Under the pieces are notes generated by a model, which worked only from the letters and a program-made list of their open reading frames with translations, did not search any database and had not been told where the DNA came from. A stretch of 64,000 nt of DNA from Photobacterium angustum. GTDB lineage: Bacteria; Pseudomonadota; Gammaproteobacteria; Enterobacterales; Vibrionaceae. Below, piece after piece: positions 26,108-34,331 of the stretch. Every line of letters begins with the position of its first letter. Position 1 is the stretch's first letter. The stretch lies in assembly GCF_003026365.1 (NCBI RefSeq), contig NZ_PYOM01000003.1, forward strand, positions 62,001 to 126,000, written 5' to 3'. The position numbers were made by a program, and so were the translations under genes.

Positions 26108-26971
26108 GTGAGTGTAGACGTCGATATTATTTCTCAAATCACAGAGCGTTTTAGTGCCCTTCGTGACGCTGAAAAAAAAGTCGCCCAATGGATCATGGAT
26201 GACATTCAAGGCGCTGCAAATGCCAGTATTACCGAATTAGCGCAAGGTGCTGATGTTAGTGAAGCTTCTATTACTCGCTTTGCTAAAGCGATTGGATGTA
26301 AGAACGTGCGCGACATGAAAATTAAACTCGCACAAAGCTTATCTGTCGGTCAGCGATTTATTCTAGAGCCACCGGATCAAGGTGGTTATCAAGGTATTTA
26401 TGAATCAATCAAACAGTCATTAGATGTAAACCGCAGTTTAATTGTCGAAAAAGATATTGATACCGCTGCAGATTGGTTACACAACGCGCGGCAAGTCGTT
26501 GCTATTGGAATGGGCGGCGGTTCAACAATTGCCGCACAAGAAATGCAGCACCGTCTATTTAGATTAGGCTACCCAGTTGTAGCTTATAACGATGGGCTGT
26601 TATCACGAATGATAGCCGCAACCGCCGAAAGTAATGATGTTTTAGTAATGATTTCGTCTACCGGTTACACGCCAATCGTGGTTGAAACCGCGCAGTTAGC
26701 CAAAGAGTATGGCTTAAAAATTATTGCTATTACCCCGAATAATACCCCACTCGCGGAATTAGCCAGTTTAGTACTGCCAATCAAACATCAGGAAACAGAT
26801 TTTATCTATAAACCATCGGCATCACGTTACGCTATGCTAGCACTGGTTGATGTAATATCAATGGCCATTGCCGTTAAAAACAAACGACGTTCAAGAGATA
26901 AACTACGACGGTTAAAAGTAGCACTTGATGCCCATCGCGGGGGCTTAGAACGACAGCCGCTAGGAGATTAA
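26108..26971 (+). CDS. RpiR-family transcriptional regulator (HTH plus SIS domain)
   Basis: 287 residues. Residues ~1-78 form the RpiR helix-turn-helix (SITELAQGADVSEASITRFAKAIG). Residues ~120-260 form the SIS sugar-phosphate-binding domain (VVAIGMGGGSTIAAQEMQHRLFRLG, VLVMISSTGYTPIVVETA). RpiR proteins sense phosphosugars and control sugar catabolism; KDPG or a related phosphosugar is the natural candidate ligand here. Start is GTG 26108 with GAGAGGAA upstream. The overlapping ATG at 26106 gives only ATG-TGA, so it cannot be the start. It follows the deaminase by 28 bp and very likely regulates this locus. Confidence 0.9.
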   Translation: MSVDVDIISQITERFSALRDAEKKVAQWIMDDIQGAANASITELAQGADVSEASITRFAKAIGCKNVRDMKIKLAQSLSVGQRFILEPPDQGGYQGIYESIKQSLDVNRSLIVEKDIDTAADWLHNARQVVAIGMGGGSTIAAQEMQHRLFRLGYPVVAYNDGLLSRMIAATAESNDVLVMISSTGYTPIVVETAQLAKEYGLKIIAITPNNTPLAELASLVLPIKHQETDFIYKPSASRYAMLALVDVISMAIAVKNKRRSRDKLRRLKVALDAHRGGLERQPLGD

Positions 26972-27012
26972 TAAAATAAATATCTGTGACGGTTTAAAAT
27001 GAAAATGCTGGG

Positions 27013-27555
27013 TTAACAATCTTTATCTTCAATACCAACAACAGGTGGCTCCCCATCATAATAATTTACAAAGTAAACGCCGCATTGATCGTTATAACTA
27101 AAGCCTCGAGGAAATATTTTACCGACTTTAGGTGTGGTATTTCCTGCTGGTAATGGCGGGATTTGATCACTAGGTACTGTACGTTGGTTACCCAAACCAC
27201 ACCATTCCGACTGGCATTGGGTATCTCGACCTCTTGTATAGGATATATCATTTAAAGTGAGTAAATAGCGCATGCTACGCATCCAGTGCCCTGTTGGATA
27301 ACCCATAACAATTTCGATATTAACATCACCAGCATCTATCATTGACTTATTAGGATCATGTTCAGCGCCAAGAACAGTTGCGCGAGTATGGACAAAATCA
27401 CTTGCCGTTATCAGTGAAGACTTCACACCTTTTAATAAAGCAATGCGTGCATCTCTACTGATATTTAAAAATTTAGGGGCAACGAAAACAGCAATAATTC
27501 CAACAATAACGATGATGATAACTAGTTCAATAAGACTAAAACCTCTAATTTTCAC
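27013..27555 (-). CDS. Orphan type IV pilin-like protein (prepilin with N-methylation motif)
   Basis: 180 residues. A short basic leader and the prepilin peptidase site RG-FSLIELVIIIVIVGI place cleavage after Gly5, with Glu5 of the mature protein present; the next ~20 residues are the hydrophobic pilin helix. The globular part carries four Cys (C113, C118, C158, C180), including a C-terminal Cys as in pilins with a D-loop disulfide. Start is GTG 27555 with AAGGG upstream. No pilus assembly genes are nearby, so it must use machinery encoded elsewhere. It resembles MSHA or type II secretion minor pilins, but I cannot assign a subfamily. Confidence 0.82.
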   Translation of the reverse strand: MKIRGFSLIELVIIIVIVGIIAVFVAPKFLNISRDARIALLKGVKSSLITASDFVHTRATVLGAEHDPNKSMIDAGDVNIEIVMGYPTGHWMRSMRYLLTLNDISYTRGRDTQCQSEWCGLGNQRTVPSDQIPPLPAGNTTPKVGKIFPRGFSYNDQCGVYFVNYYDGEPPVVGIEDKDC

Positions 27556-27669
27556 TACAGTTACCCTTTATGTGCATCAGCTTATATTATGGCGTATATC
27601 TATATCCTATTAACTAAGCAATAAATAGCAAACATAGTGGTATAAAAACGTTACCATCATCAATAGATC

Positions 27670-27702
27670 AAAAAAGCACAACATAAATTATATTGTGCTT
27701 TC
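27670..27702 (-). terminator. Terminator of the beta-lactamase gene
   Basis: AAAGCACAA ... TTGTGCTTT inverted repeat; on the minus strand the stem runs into six T, about 20 bp after the stop. Confidence 0.8.
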
Positions 27703-27715
27703 GTATTCTTGTGTT

Positions 27716-28603
27716 TTAAGCGCCAAACTGCTGCAAAATGGCCTGACCAATCTGAGCTATTTCTTCGTCTCGCTCAGGAATACTCGCTTTAGTGCCTGTT
27801 AGATAAATACTGATCACTAAAGGTTGTTTTTGCTCATTCCATACCACCGCTGTAATACCACGAGAGCCATTACCACCAGCACCTGAGCGATCTGCAATCT
27901 CCCACCCTTTAGGTAGAACTGATCGCAACAAACCATTCGAGACTTTATTTGCTTCCATCCAGTCTTTCAGTTGTTGTTTTGAAGACTCGTTTAAAGCATT
28001 ACCTAATACTAGATTAGTAATGGTTTTATTCATCGCATAAGGCGTAGTGGTATCGCGTTTATCGCCTGGTGTTGCCTCATTGAGTAATGGTTCAATACGA
28101 TCCAATCTTGTTACACTGTCACCACCATCAATTAAGAATGTCGTTACGCCTACTGGTCCACCAATGTGACTTAGTACTAAATTCGCCGCTGAATTATCAC
28201 TGGTCGTCATGGTGGCAAAACATGCCTCTTTTAATGACACTTCAGTCCCGACTTTATCTTTAAATACTGGCGCATAATCTAAAATCGAATCGGCGGTGAT
28301 CTGATAGGTTTTATCCATCATGCCATTATTAATTTGGTTATCATGTAGCAACTTTGCACAAGCAAGAGTTTTAAAAGTACTCATTAATGGAAAAAGTTGA
28401 TCACTATGATAGCCAAACAACTGCTTTCCTTTACCATCGAATACAGAGACACCAATTCTTGCACCTAATTGCTTTTCTGCATGCTCGATCGCTGAATTAA
28501 CTGTGATGTTTTCCGCTAGGCTTACGCTAGAAAAGCCCAACAGAGAGGCTGTTAATACTGAAACAATAATGCGTTTTGATACTTTTTTTGATAAATAACT
28601 CAT
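27716..28603 (-). CDS. Class A beta-lactamase, CARB/PSE (carbenicillinase)-like
   Basis: 295 residues from ATG 28603, which has AGAGGTG upstream; the longest frame adds 23 residues without support. Residues 1-30 form a signal peptide ending SLA. Active-site motifs in order: S75-T-F-K78 (Ser70/Lys73), TSDNSAAN (SDN130 loop), RIEPLLNEA (Glu166 omega loop) and DRSGAGG, where the usual KTG is RSG. Arg at position 234 is the mark of the carbenicillin-hydrolysing CARB/PSE/RTG group found on Vibrio and Photobacterium chromosomes. The enzyme acts in the periplasm on penicillins. No transposon, integron or resistance cluster surrounds it, so it looks intrinsic. No ampR-like regulator is adjacent. Confidence 0.93.
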   Translation of the reverse strand: MSYLSKKVSKRIIVSVLTASLLGFSSVSLAENITVNSAIEHAEKQLGARIGVSVFDGKGKQLFGYHSDQLFPLMSTFKTLACAKLLHDNQINNGMMDKTYQITADSILDYAPVFKDKVGTEVSLKEACFATMTTSDNSAANLVLSHIGGPVGVTTFLIDGGDSVTRLDRIEPLLNEATPGDKRDTTTPYAMNKTITNLVLGNALNESSKQQLKDWMEANKVSNGLLRSVLPKGWEIADRSGAGGNGSRGITAVVWNEQKQPLVISIYLTGTKASIPERDEEIAQIGQAILQQFGA

Positions 28604-28804
28604 GTACACCTCTGATAATAGCTTTCGCATTTTATCAGTAAAAAAATCTATTAAAAGTAACGTTGGCAACATAAAGTTAATTAAAACTGGATAATAACCT
28701 ATATTTTCATTTACTATTTTACTTTATACATTATTAGTATTAGTTTGATTTAGAATTTACATGACATATGTAACCATCCATATTTAAACTATTACATAAA
28801 TATA

Positions 28805-29524
28805 ATGACTATTGAACCTACTACCTTACTTGCGATTACAGTTATCTTTGTTGGATCTTACGTCCAAACAGCTATTGGCTTTGGTCTAGCAATTGTTTCA
28901 GCGCCTATTTTAATTGTTTATGCTCCACAATATGTCCCTGCCCCTATTTGCCTTATTGCCTTATTTATCTCGTTACTTAACGCCTTAAAACATCGTAGTA
29001 GCATTGAACTTGGTGGTTTAAAAATGGCAATTTTAGGGCGAGTTCCTGGATCTATTGCAGGTGCTGCTTTACTCGTTTATGTTTCGGCTCATGTCCTAAC
29101 ACTGTGGATTGGTTTGCTGGTTCTACTTGCAGTGGTTGTGAGTGTTTTACCTTATCGGATTGAACCGACACCTCGTCGAATGGTTATTGCTGGTTTCTTC
29201 TCAGGTTTATTCGGCACAAGCTCAGCCATTGGTGGGCCGCCGATGGCTATATTGTTACAACATCAGGAAGCCAATCAATTACGTGGGAACCTCTCTGCAT
29301 TCTTTGTTTTTAGTTCTATTGTTTCTTTAGTTGCGCAAATCCCTGTTGGTTTTCTTTCCTTAGATAAACTTTGGCTCACTCTTCCTTTAATTCCAAGTGC
29401 GTGGCTGGGATATTGGTTAGCACTTAAAACGACACAGTCTCTACCAAAAGAAAAAGTTCGATATGCTGCTCTTATCTTGTGTTTAATCTGTGGCATCATT
29501 GCCATTTATGAAAGTATCTACTAG
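28805..29524 (+). CDS. TSUP family (TauE/SafE) sulfite/sulfonate exporter-like permease
   Basis: 239 residues with about eight hydrophobic segments in two repeats, as in TauE/SafE proteins. Repeats begin with GSYVQTAIGFGLAIVSAP (near residue 18) and AGFFSGLFGTSSAIGGPPMA (near residue 125), the latter being the family signature. Members move sulfite, sulfoacetate or other small organosulfur anions; substrate is not defined here. It is divergent from the beta-lactamase gene with about 200 bp between. The Shine-Dalgarno sequence is weak. No sulfur-metabolism gene is adjacent. Confidence 0.86.
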   Translation: MTIEPTTLLAITVIFVGSYVQTAIGFGLAIVSAPILIVYAPQYVPAPICLIALFISLLNALKHRSSIELGGLKMAILGRVPGSIAGAALLVYVSAHVLTLWIGLLVLLAVVVSVLPYRIEPTPRRMVIAGFFSGLFGTSSAIGGPPMAILLQHQEANQLRGNLSAFFVFSSIVSLVAQIPVGFLSLDKLWLTLPLIPSAWLGYWLALKTTQSLPKEKVRYAALILCLICGIIAIYESIY

Positions 29525-29669
29525 TAAATATGTACTTAATGTCACATATCACTAATATTAGTGCCAAAAGTATCAATTTAACCCAATAAAAGGATTGACC
29601 ACTACCGATACAACTTGATAAACATATGTTGAAGACATTGATTTTGATAAGTTATTTAAGGGGTATAAT

Positions 29670-29822
29670 ATGGATATTGTTGTTGCCTTAACAAATGGAA
29701 AGTTTGGTATTGTTGAAGACTGTATCACGACAGATGATATTGAAGGTACTAGTATAGAGTGCTGGGTTGAAAATGACACAGGCTTCACTTACGAAGAAGC
29801 GATTGTTGCATATTGTTTATAG
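29670..29822 (+). CDS. Small acidic protein, 50 residues, unknown
   Basis: A short gene: ATG 29670 with AAGGGG six bases upstream, 50 codons, TAG at 29820. The product begins MDIVVALTNGKFGIVEDCI and ends EEAIVAYCL. It is acidic (about ten Asp/Glu against one Lys), with three Cys, no signal peptide and no membrane segment. A perfect 10-bp hairpin lies 16 bp after the stop, so a discrete short transcription unit is plausible. I do not recognise a family. Confidence 0.6.
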   Translation: MDIVVALTNGKFGIVEDCITTDDIEGTSIECWVENDTGFTYEEAIVAYCL

Positions 29823-29838
29823 TCTAGTTACTTAATAG

Positions 29839-29865
29839 ATAAGCATCTTAATAACAGATGCTTAT
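29839..29865 (+). terminator. Hairpin after the 50-residue small gene
   Basis: ATAAGCATCT (29839-29848) and AGATGCTTAT (29856-29865), 10 bp perfect with a 7-base loop, followed by TACTTTC. The T tract is weak. Confidence 0.55.
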
Positions 29866-29879
29866 TACTTTCATCATAT

Positions 29880-30480
29880 TAATACGACTCTTTTCAAGAA
29901 CTATTCTTTTTATTTATCTCAAATACCACGTCATGCTCATTTAGATTTACACTCCAGAAGATCTAATTACTTTATATTTACGCAATTTCACGACTCAACC
30001 TAATCGTGCTATTGATGAAATGAACAACTATTCTCAAAGTAAAACGAATCAATAGCTATTTACAATAATATGTTAGCGTATCCTAAACACGTTATTTTCC
30101 CATTACCTGATCGTACAGAAGTAATTAACCGCCTGCCCCATATTAGATCTCATTAACACATCAGCCTACATGCAAGTCTTTCTTAATACATATAAATGCC
30201 CTATCGATATTGTTTTATCTGGATTAAGAACAAACCGACAATCGACACAACTAAATGCATTGGCTGTGCTGTGGGCAATGCCGTGGATGAATGTGTCATG
30301 ATCCTTCTTCTATTCACATTACTGCCATTAATTACGATGATTGATCATCCGCAGGCAACCTAGACAGTAAATTAACCATTTAATACTGTATCTGGTTTTA
30401 ACCCAATCACTGTACAAACCACTGTGTGAGTTACTGTATAAACACCTGTGATATAGCGCAATATTTTAACTAATGATAAT
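29880..30480 (+). pseudogene. Gene-poor stretch with broken coding-like segments (possible decayed gene)
   Basis: No intact gene. On the plus strand several short protein-like runs in different frames follow one another: about 29950-30054 (TPEDLITLYLRN...), 30069-30155 (LAYPKHVIFPLPDRTEVI...), 30138-30299 (DLINTSAYMQVF..., ALAVLWAMPWMN) and about 30258-30362 in a third frame (VGNAVDECV). Each ends at a stop or runs into the next by a frame change. Composition is less AT-rich than the flanks. This suggests a gene with several frameshifts and stops. I cannot name the ancestor, and chance open stretches are possible. Confidence 0.3.
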
Positions 30481-30645
30481 TTTCAGTTTTCATAAAGCAA
30501 AATAACAAAAACAAAAAATAGTTAAAATTAACATTTAAAATCAACACCTTAATCAAATCCAAGATCAAAAAAAAACTATAAAAGATCACACAGGACATAA
30601 AAACATTACACAAAAAACACTTGCATCAGGAGTTAAATAAAACTA

Positions 30646-30661
30646 CTGTATACACATACAG
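30646..30661. promoter_or_regulatory. LexA (SOS) box upstream of sulA
   Basis: CTGTATACACATACAG fits the CTGT-N8-ACAG LexA consensus, with flanking TA on both sides extending the symmetry. It lies 35 bp before the sulA start codon. Confidence 0.9.
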
Positions 30662-30696
30662 TATGTATATATAACCACTATTTGAGGAAAGCACTA

Positions 30697-31158
30697 ATGA
30701 ACTACCACTCATCAATTACTGCTTCACAAGTATACAAGTCAACATTTGCAGCAGAATCAACCCAGCAATCATTTTCAACTGCGGTAAGACAACCAATTGA
30801 AGTGAGTTATAGTGCAGAGCAACAAACTCAATTAGCATATTTCTTACGACTATTAAAAAAAGCGAATAGTGAAAATCGTTGGATCATGTTTATTGGCTAT
30901 GACGCATTAATCGATAAATCATTATTGAAAAATGCAGGTATCGACATCAACAAAGTCTTGCTGTTAAAAACACCGGCTCATCAAAGCAAACATAACTTAA
31001 TGGTTAAAGCATTAGAGATGGGAAATTGCAGTGCTGTTATTGTTGCTGGTGAAATTGAACAATTTGATACTCCCCTTATAAACTCTGCAGCGACAAACGG
31101 AAAAGCGATGGCATTTGTTCTAAATAAAAATACAACAGACCACTTAACCGTGCACTAA
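30697..31158 (+). CDS. sulA: SOS cell-division inhibitor SulA
   Basis: A 153-residue SulA homologue. SulA binds FtsZ and blocks septation during DNA damage. The conserved core is visible: LLKKANSENRWIMFIGY near residue 53, GIDINKVLLLKTP near 82, MVKALEMGNCSAVIVAGEIE near 103 and ATNGKAMAFVLNK near 135, aligning with the E. coli protein (169 residues), with a variable N terminus. The longest frame opens at TTG 30682; ATG 30697 with GAGG nine bases upstream is preferred. A LexA box sits just upstream, confirming SOS control. No Lon-related gene is nearby. Confidence 0.88.
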   Translation: MNYHSSITASQVYKSTFAAESTQQSFSTAVRQPIEVSYSAEQQTQLAYFLRLLKKANSENRWIMFIGYDALIDKSLLKNAGIDINKVLLLKTPAHQSKHNLMVKALEMGNCSAVIVAGEIEQFDTPLINSAATNGKAMAFVLNKNTTDHLTVH

Positions 31159-31351
31159 CATGAATTAAAATCGTAACAAAATGGTTAAATTGACGTATTT
31201 TTAATGCGATTAACGTTAATAAATTTAAATATCGCCCCTGTATTATCCTAAATAAACATACAAACTATCATTTTATTACGATAATAGTTTTTAGGTACCT
31301 AAAAAGCCCATATAATCTTATTAATATGATAATTAAAGATTAGGTTACAAC

Positions 31352-32764
31352 ATGGATAATAAGCTTGGATTAGGAGCGCTAACAGCACTCGTGATCGGCT
31401 CAATGATTGGTGCCGGCGTATTTAGCCTTCCTCAGAATATGGCACTCGTTGCAAGTCCAGCGGCTGTAATGATTGGATGGATGATCACCGGCATTGGCAT
31501 GATCTTTCTCGCTCTATCATTTCAATACCTTTCAATTCTAAAACCTGAAATTAATAGTGGTGTGTTTGGTTACGCGCAAGCTGGTTTTGGTGACTATATC
31601 GGATTTTGTTCCGCATGGGGTTACTGGCTTAGTGCAATGCTAGCAAATGTCTCATATTTGGTGATTGTCTTTAGCACATTAGGCATGTTTTTCGATAAAC
31701 CTAATGATGTTATTTTTGGACTTGGTAATACGTGGCAATCTGTTGTTGGCGCTTCTATTATCTTATGGCTAGTCTACTTCTTAATTTTGCGAGGTGTTAA
31801 AACAGCAGCAAAAATTAATATGGTAACAACCATCGCTAAATTAGTACCTCTATTCTTATTTGTCTTCTTTACCATGCTTGCCTTCAAATGGCACACATTC
31901 ATTTTTGATTTTACTGGCATTGAGTTTGGTTCCAAACATGATCTACTTGATCAAGTAAAATCGACTATGTTAATCACAGTATGGGTATTTATTGGTGTTG
32001 AAGGCGCAGTCGTTGTTTCATCACGAGCTCGTGACCGGAAAGATATTGGTCGAGCAACTATTCTCGGTCTATTAACAGCACTTATTATTTATATTTTTGT
32101 AACGCTTCTTTCAATGGGTGTTATCAGCACACCAGAACTCGCTAAGTTACAAAATCCATCAATGGCTAAAGTACTAGAACACATTTTAGGCCCATGGGGA
32201 GCTGTTCTAATTGGCTGTGGCTTACTCATATCTGTATGCGGTGCTTTCCTTAGCTGGACAGTTTTAGCAACAGAAGCTCCATTCCTAGCCGCTAATAACA
32301 ATGTGTTTCCTAAAGTTTATAAGAAACAAAATGAAGCCGGCACTGCTGTTACCGCATTAAATCTAACGACTATTTGTATTCAGATATCTTTATTTGCAGT
32401 GACTTTTGCCGGTGGAACCTACAATAATATTTTGGTCATTGCCTCTGAAATGATTTTAATCCCCTACTTTTTAGTTGCTGCTTATACGTTAAAAATAGCA
32501 ATACAAACTAAAAATAGAGGTTCTTTACTCTGGGTTGGTATCTTTGCAACCGTATACGGTATTTGGCTACTATACGCATCTGGTTTACACCATTTGCTAT
32601 TGTCTGCAATTTTATATTTACCTGGACTGTTTTTCTTTATCAAAGCAAAACGTGAACAAAATAAGCCTATTTTTGTAGGTAAAGAAATCTATTTTGTTTT
32701 ATTCCTTATTACTATTTCAGCGTTTGGCATCTACTTACTTGCAACAGGAAAGTTAGTCATCTAA
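31352..32764 (+). CDS. APC-family basic amino acid antiporter (ArcD/YdgI-like)
   Basis: 470 residues with about 12-13 hydrophobic segments. The APC signature GSMIGAGVFSLPQNMA is in TM1 (residues ~16-31), and the arginine/ornithine-antiporter-type segments FIGVEGAVVVSSRARDRKDIGRAT (~217) and SWTVLATEAPFLAA (~300) follow. Relatives exchange arginine for ornithine or histidine for histamine. No arginine deiminase or decarboxylase gene is adjacent, so the substrate pair is open. It is a single-gene unit with a bidirectional terminator that it shares with the convergent diguanylate cyclase gene. Confidence 0.87.
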   Translation: MDNKLGLGALTALVIGSMIGAGVFSLPQNMALVASPAAVMIGWMITGIGMIFLALSFQYLSILKPEINSGVFGYAQAGFGDYIGFCSAWGYWLSAMLANVSYLVIVFSTLGMFFDKPNDVIFGLGNTWQSVVGASIILWLVYFLILRGVKTAAKINMVTTIAKLVPLFLFVFFTMLAFKWHTFIFDFTGIEFGSKHDLLDQVKSTMLITVWVFIGVEGAVVVSSRARDRKDIGRATILGLLTALIIYIFVTLLSMGVISTPELAKLQNPSMAKVLEHILGPWGAVLIGCGLLISVCGAFLSWTVLATEAPFLAANNNVFPKVYKKQNEAGTAVTALNLTTICIQISLFAVTFAGGTYNNILVIASEMILIPYFLVAAYTLKIAIQTKNRGSLLWVGIFATVYGIWLLYASGLHHLLLSAILYLPGLFFFIKAKREQNKPIFVGKEIYFVLFLITISAFGIYLLATGKLVI

Positions 32765-32774
32765 ATTGCAACCC

Positions 32775-32813
32775 CAAAAAAAGCCGTATTGATAAAATCA
32801 ACACGGCTTTTTT
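32775..32813. terminator. Bidirectional terminator between the antiporter and diguanylate cyclase genes
   Basis: AAAAAAGCCGT ... ACGGCTTTTTT with an inner TTGAT/ATCAA pairing, A and T runs on both sides. Confidence 0.9.
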
Positions 32814-32829
32814 ACATCATCTATTTAAC

Positions 32830-34146
32830 TTATAACTGACGTTCATTCCAAGCTATCTCAACGCGATTTCTACCACGCTCTTTTGCCTTCATTAATGCCT
32901 CATCAGCACGCTCAATAAAGTGACTATAACCTTCATTCTCAAGTTCTGCGACACCTAAACTACAAGTCACTTTCATACCGTTATCCCATACTGCACTCTC
33001 AATACATTCACGTATTGATTCAGCAAGTTCTGCGGTAGCACCTAAAGGTGTTGCGGGGCAGAAAATAACAAATTCTTCTCCTCCCCAACGAGCAAATACA
33101 TCAGATTTTCGTACACGCTTATTAATCAAACTTGCAAATCGTCGTAATACTTCATCACCTAAGCGATGACCATACTTATCATTCACTTGCTTAAAGTGGT
33201 CGATATCGATAAATATCATTGAGAAAGAAATTTTGTTATCAATAGAGTGTGTTGTAGCCTCTGCTAACCATTCATTAATTTCATGTCTATTACGAGTTCG
33301 CGTCAAGGGGTCCGTAAATGCTAACTCTTCAAACACCAAACTTTTCTCGTACAAAGCACGATTAGCATCACGTAAACGTTGTGTACGTTCTTCCGTTTCT
33401 TTAATCTTTTTTCTTAGATAAATACGATCAATAATGATAAAAAATATTGCTGTTACCACCCAAAGCGATAGCAATAATTTTACTAACACTTGTTCACTGA
33501 TCCTTTCACCATAAAAAACCAGCTTATTTAATTTAATGGAATAATTAGCTTCTTTTACATAACTGCCTGTCGCAACTTCAATGATTGAAATGTTATCAAA
33601 CTGCCTATTTGATTTATCAACAGGCACTTCGTAATCCGCTATCCACCATGATAAAACTTGAAAAGAACGAAGAGGAAACACGACGAGTCCTTTATCTTCT
33701 CCAGGGGCGTACTCAATTGCATTAAACTTTAGAGAAATAGGATCTGATAACTTCGCATAAGCTGGATCAAAATTACGTAAATAAATACGTACTCTTTCTC
33801 CTTCTAGAGGACTGTCATAATCAATATCAATTCCAACATGATCATAATCACTAAGGTCAATGCCTTTATCAACTGAGTCAGTCAATGAAATTGCAATCTC
33901 ACAAAAAGGCCATTGCGCTTTATTAACTATATTACATTCAAGTAATGCACCACTTCTGTCTATATTTAAAGACGACTCAGTTGCACCATTTTGTGCTGTA
34001 TCATCAATAATTCGGTATGTGCTATTTACAGGGGTAACTACGTACTCTTTCTTTGCACCGCCAAGTATAAACCACGCATAAACAATACAGGTGAAAATAA
34101 CAAGAAAGAATACAGTATAACGGACTGGTTTTGTTAAACCTGTCAT
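32830..34146 (-). CDS. Membrane-bound diguanylate cyclase (GGDEF)
   Basis: 438 residues. TM1 at ~10-30, a periplasmic domain of ~185 residues (31-220) with a beta-rich, carbohydrate-binding-like look (YDHVGIDIDYDSP, VRIYLRNFDP), TM2 at ~222-242, a short coiled coil (KIKETEERTQRLRDANRAL), then a GGDEF domain (~275-435). The active-site loop is GGEEF and the I-site RKSD sits five residues before it, so an active, product-inhibited cyclase making c-di-GMP is expected. It is a single gene. The periplasmic part likely senses an envelope or small-molecule signal, which I cannot identify. Confidence 0.92.
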   Translation of the reverse strand: MTGLTKPVRYTVFFLVIFTCIVYAWFILGGAKKEYVVTPVNSTYRIIDDTAQNGATESSLNIDRSGALLECNIVNKAQWPFCEIAISLTDSVDKGIDLSDYDHVGIDIDYDSPLEGERVRIYLRNFDPAYAKLSDPISLKFNAIEYAPGEDKGLVVFPLRSFQVLSWWIADYEVPVDKSNRQFDNISIIEVATGSYVKEANYSIKLNKLVFYGERISEQVLVKLLLSLWVVTAIFFIIIDRIYLRKKIKETEERTQRLRDANRALYEKSLVFEELAFTDPLTRTRNRHEINEWLAEATTHSIDNKISFSMIFIDIDHFKQVNDKYGHRLGDEVLRRFASLINKRVRKSDVFARWGGEEFVIFCPATPLGATAELAESIRECIESAVWDNGMKVTCSLGVAELENEGYSHFIERADEALMKAKERGRNRVEIAWNERQL

Positions 34147-34331
34147 GAAAACCTCAGGGACAAATAAAGCAAAAAATATGCATGTAAGTTAATAGTGAAA
34201 CTAGCAAAGCTCAGCGATAATAACAATAAGATAATCGTTAATATGCAAGCCTTACTATACTTTTAATGCTAACTATTACACAAATAAAACAATAAGTTAT
34301 CTTATATTTATCATTATCGCTTAACCGTATG

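Noticed and set aside
29551..29562. ACTAATATTAGT palindrome after the TSUP gene
   Set aside because: Short, AT-only core with no T tract and no known operator; likely chance.
30471..30495. Fur-box-like TAATGATAAT upstream of sulA
   Set aside because: Only part of the consensus in a very AT-rich stretch, and no iron gene nearby.
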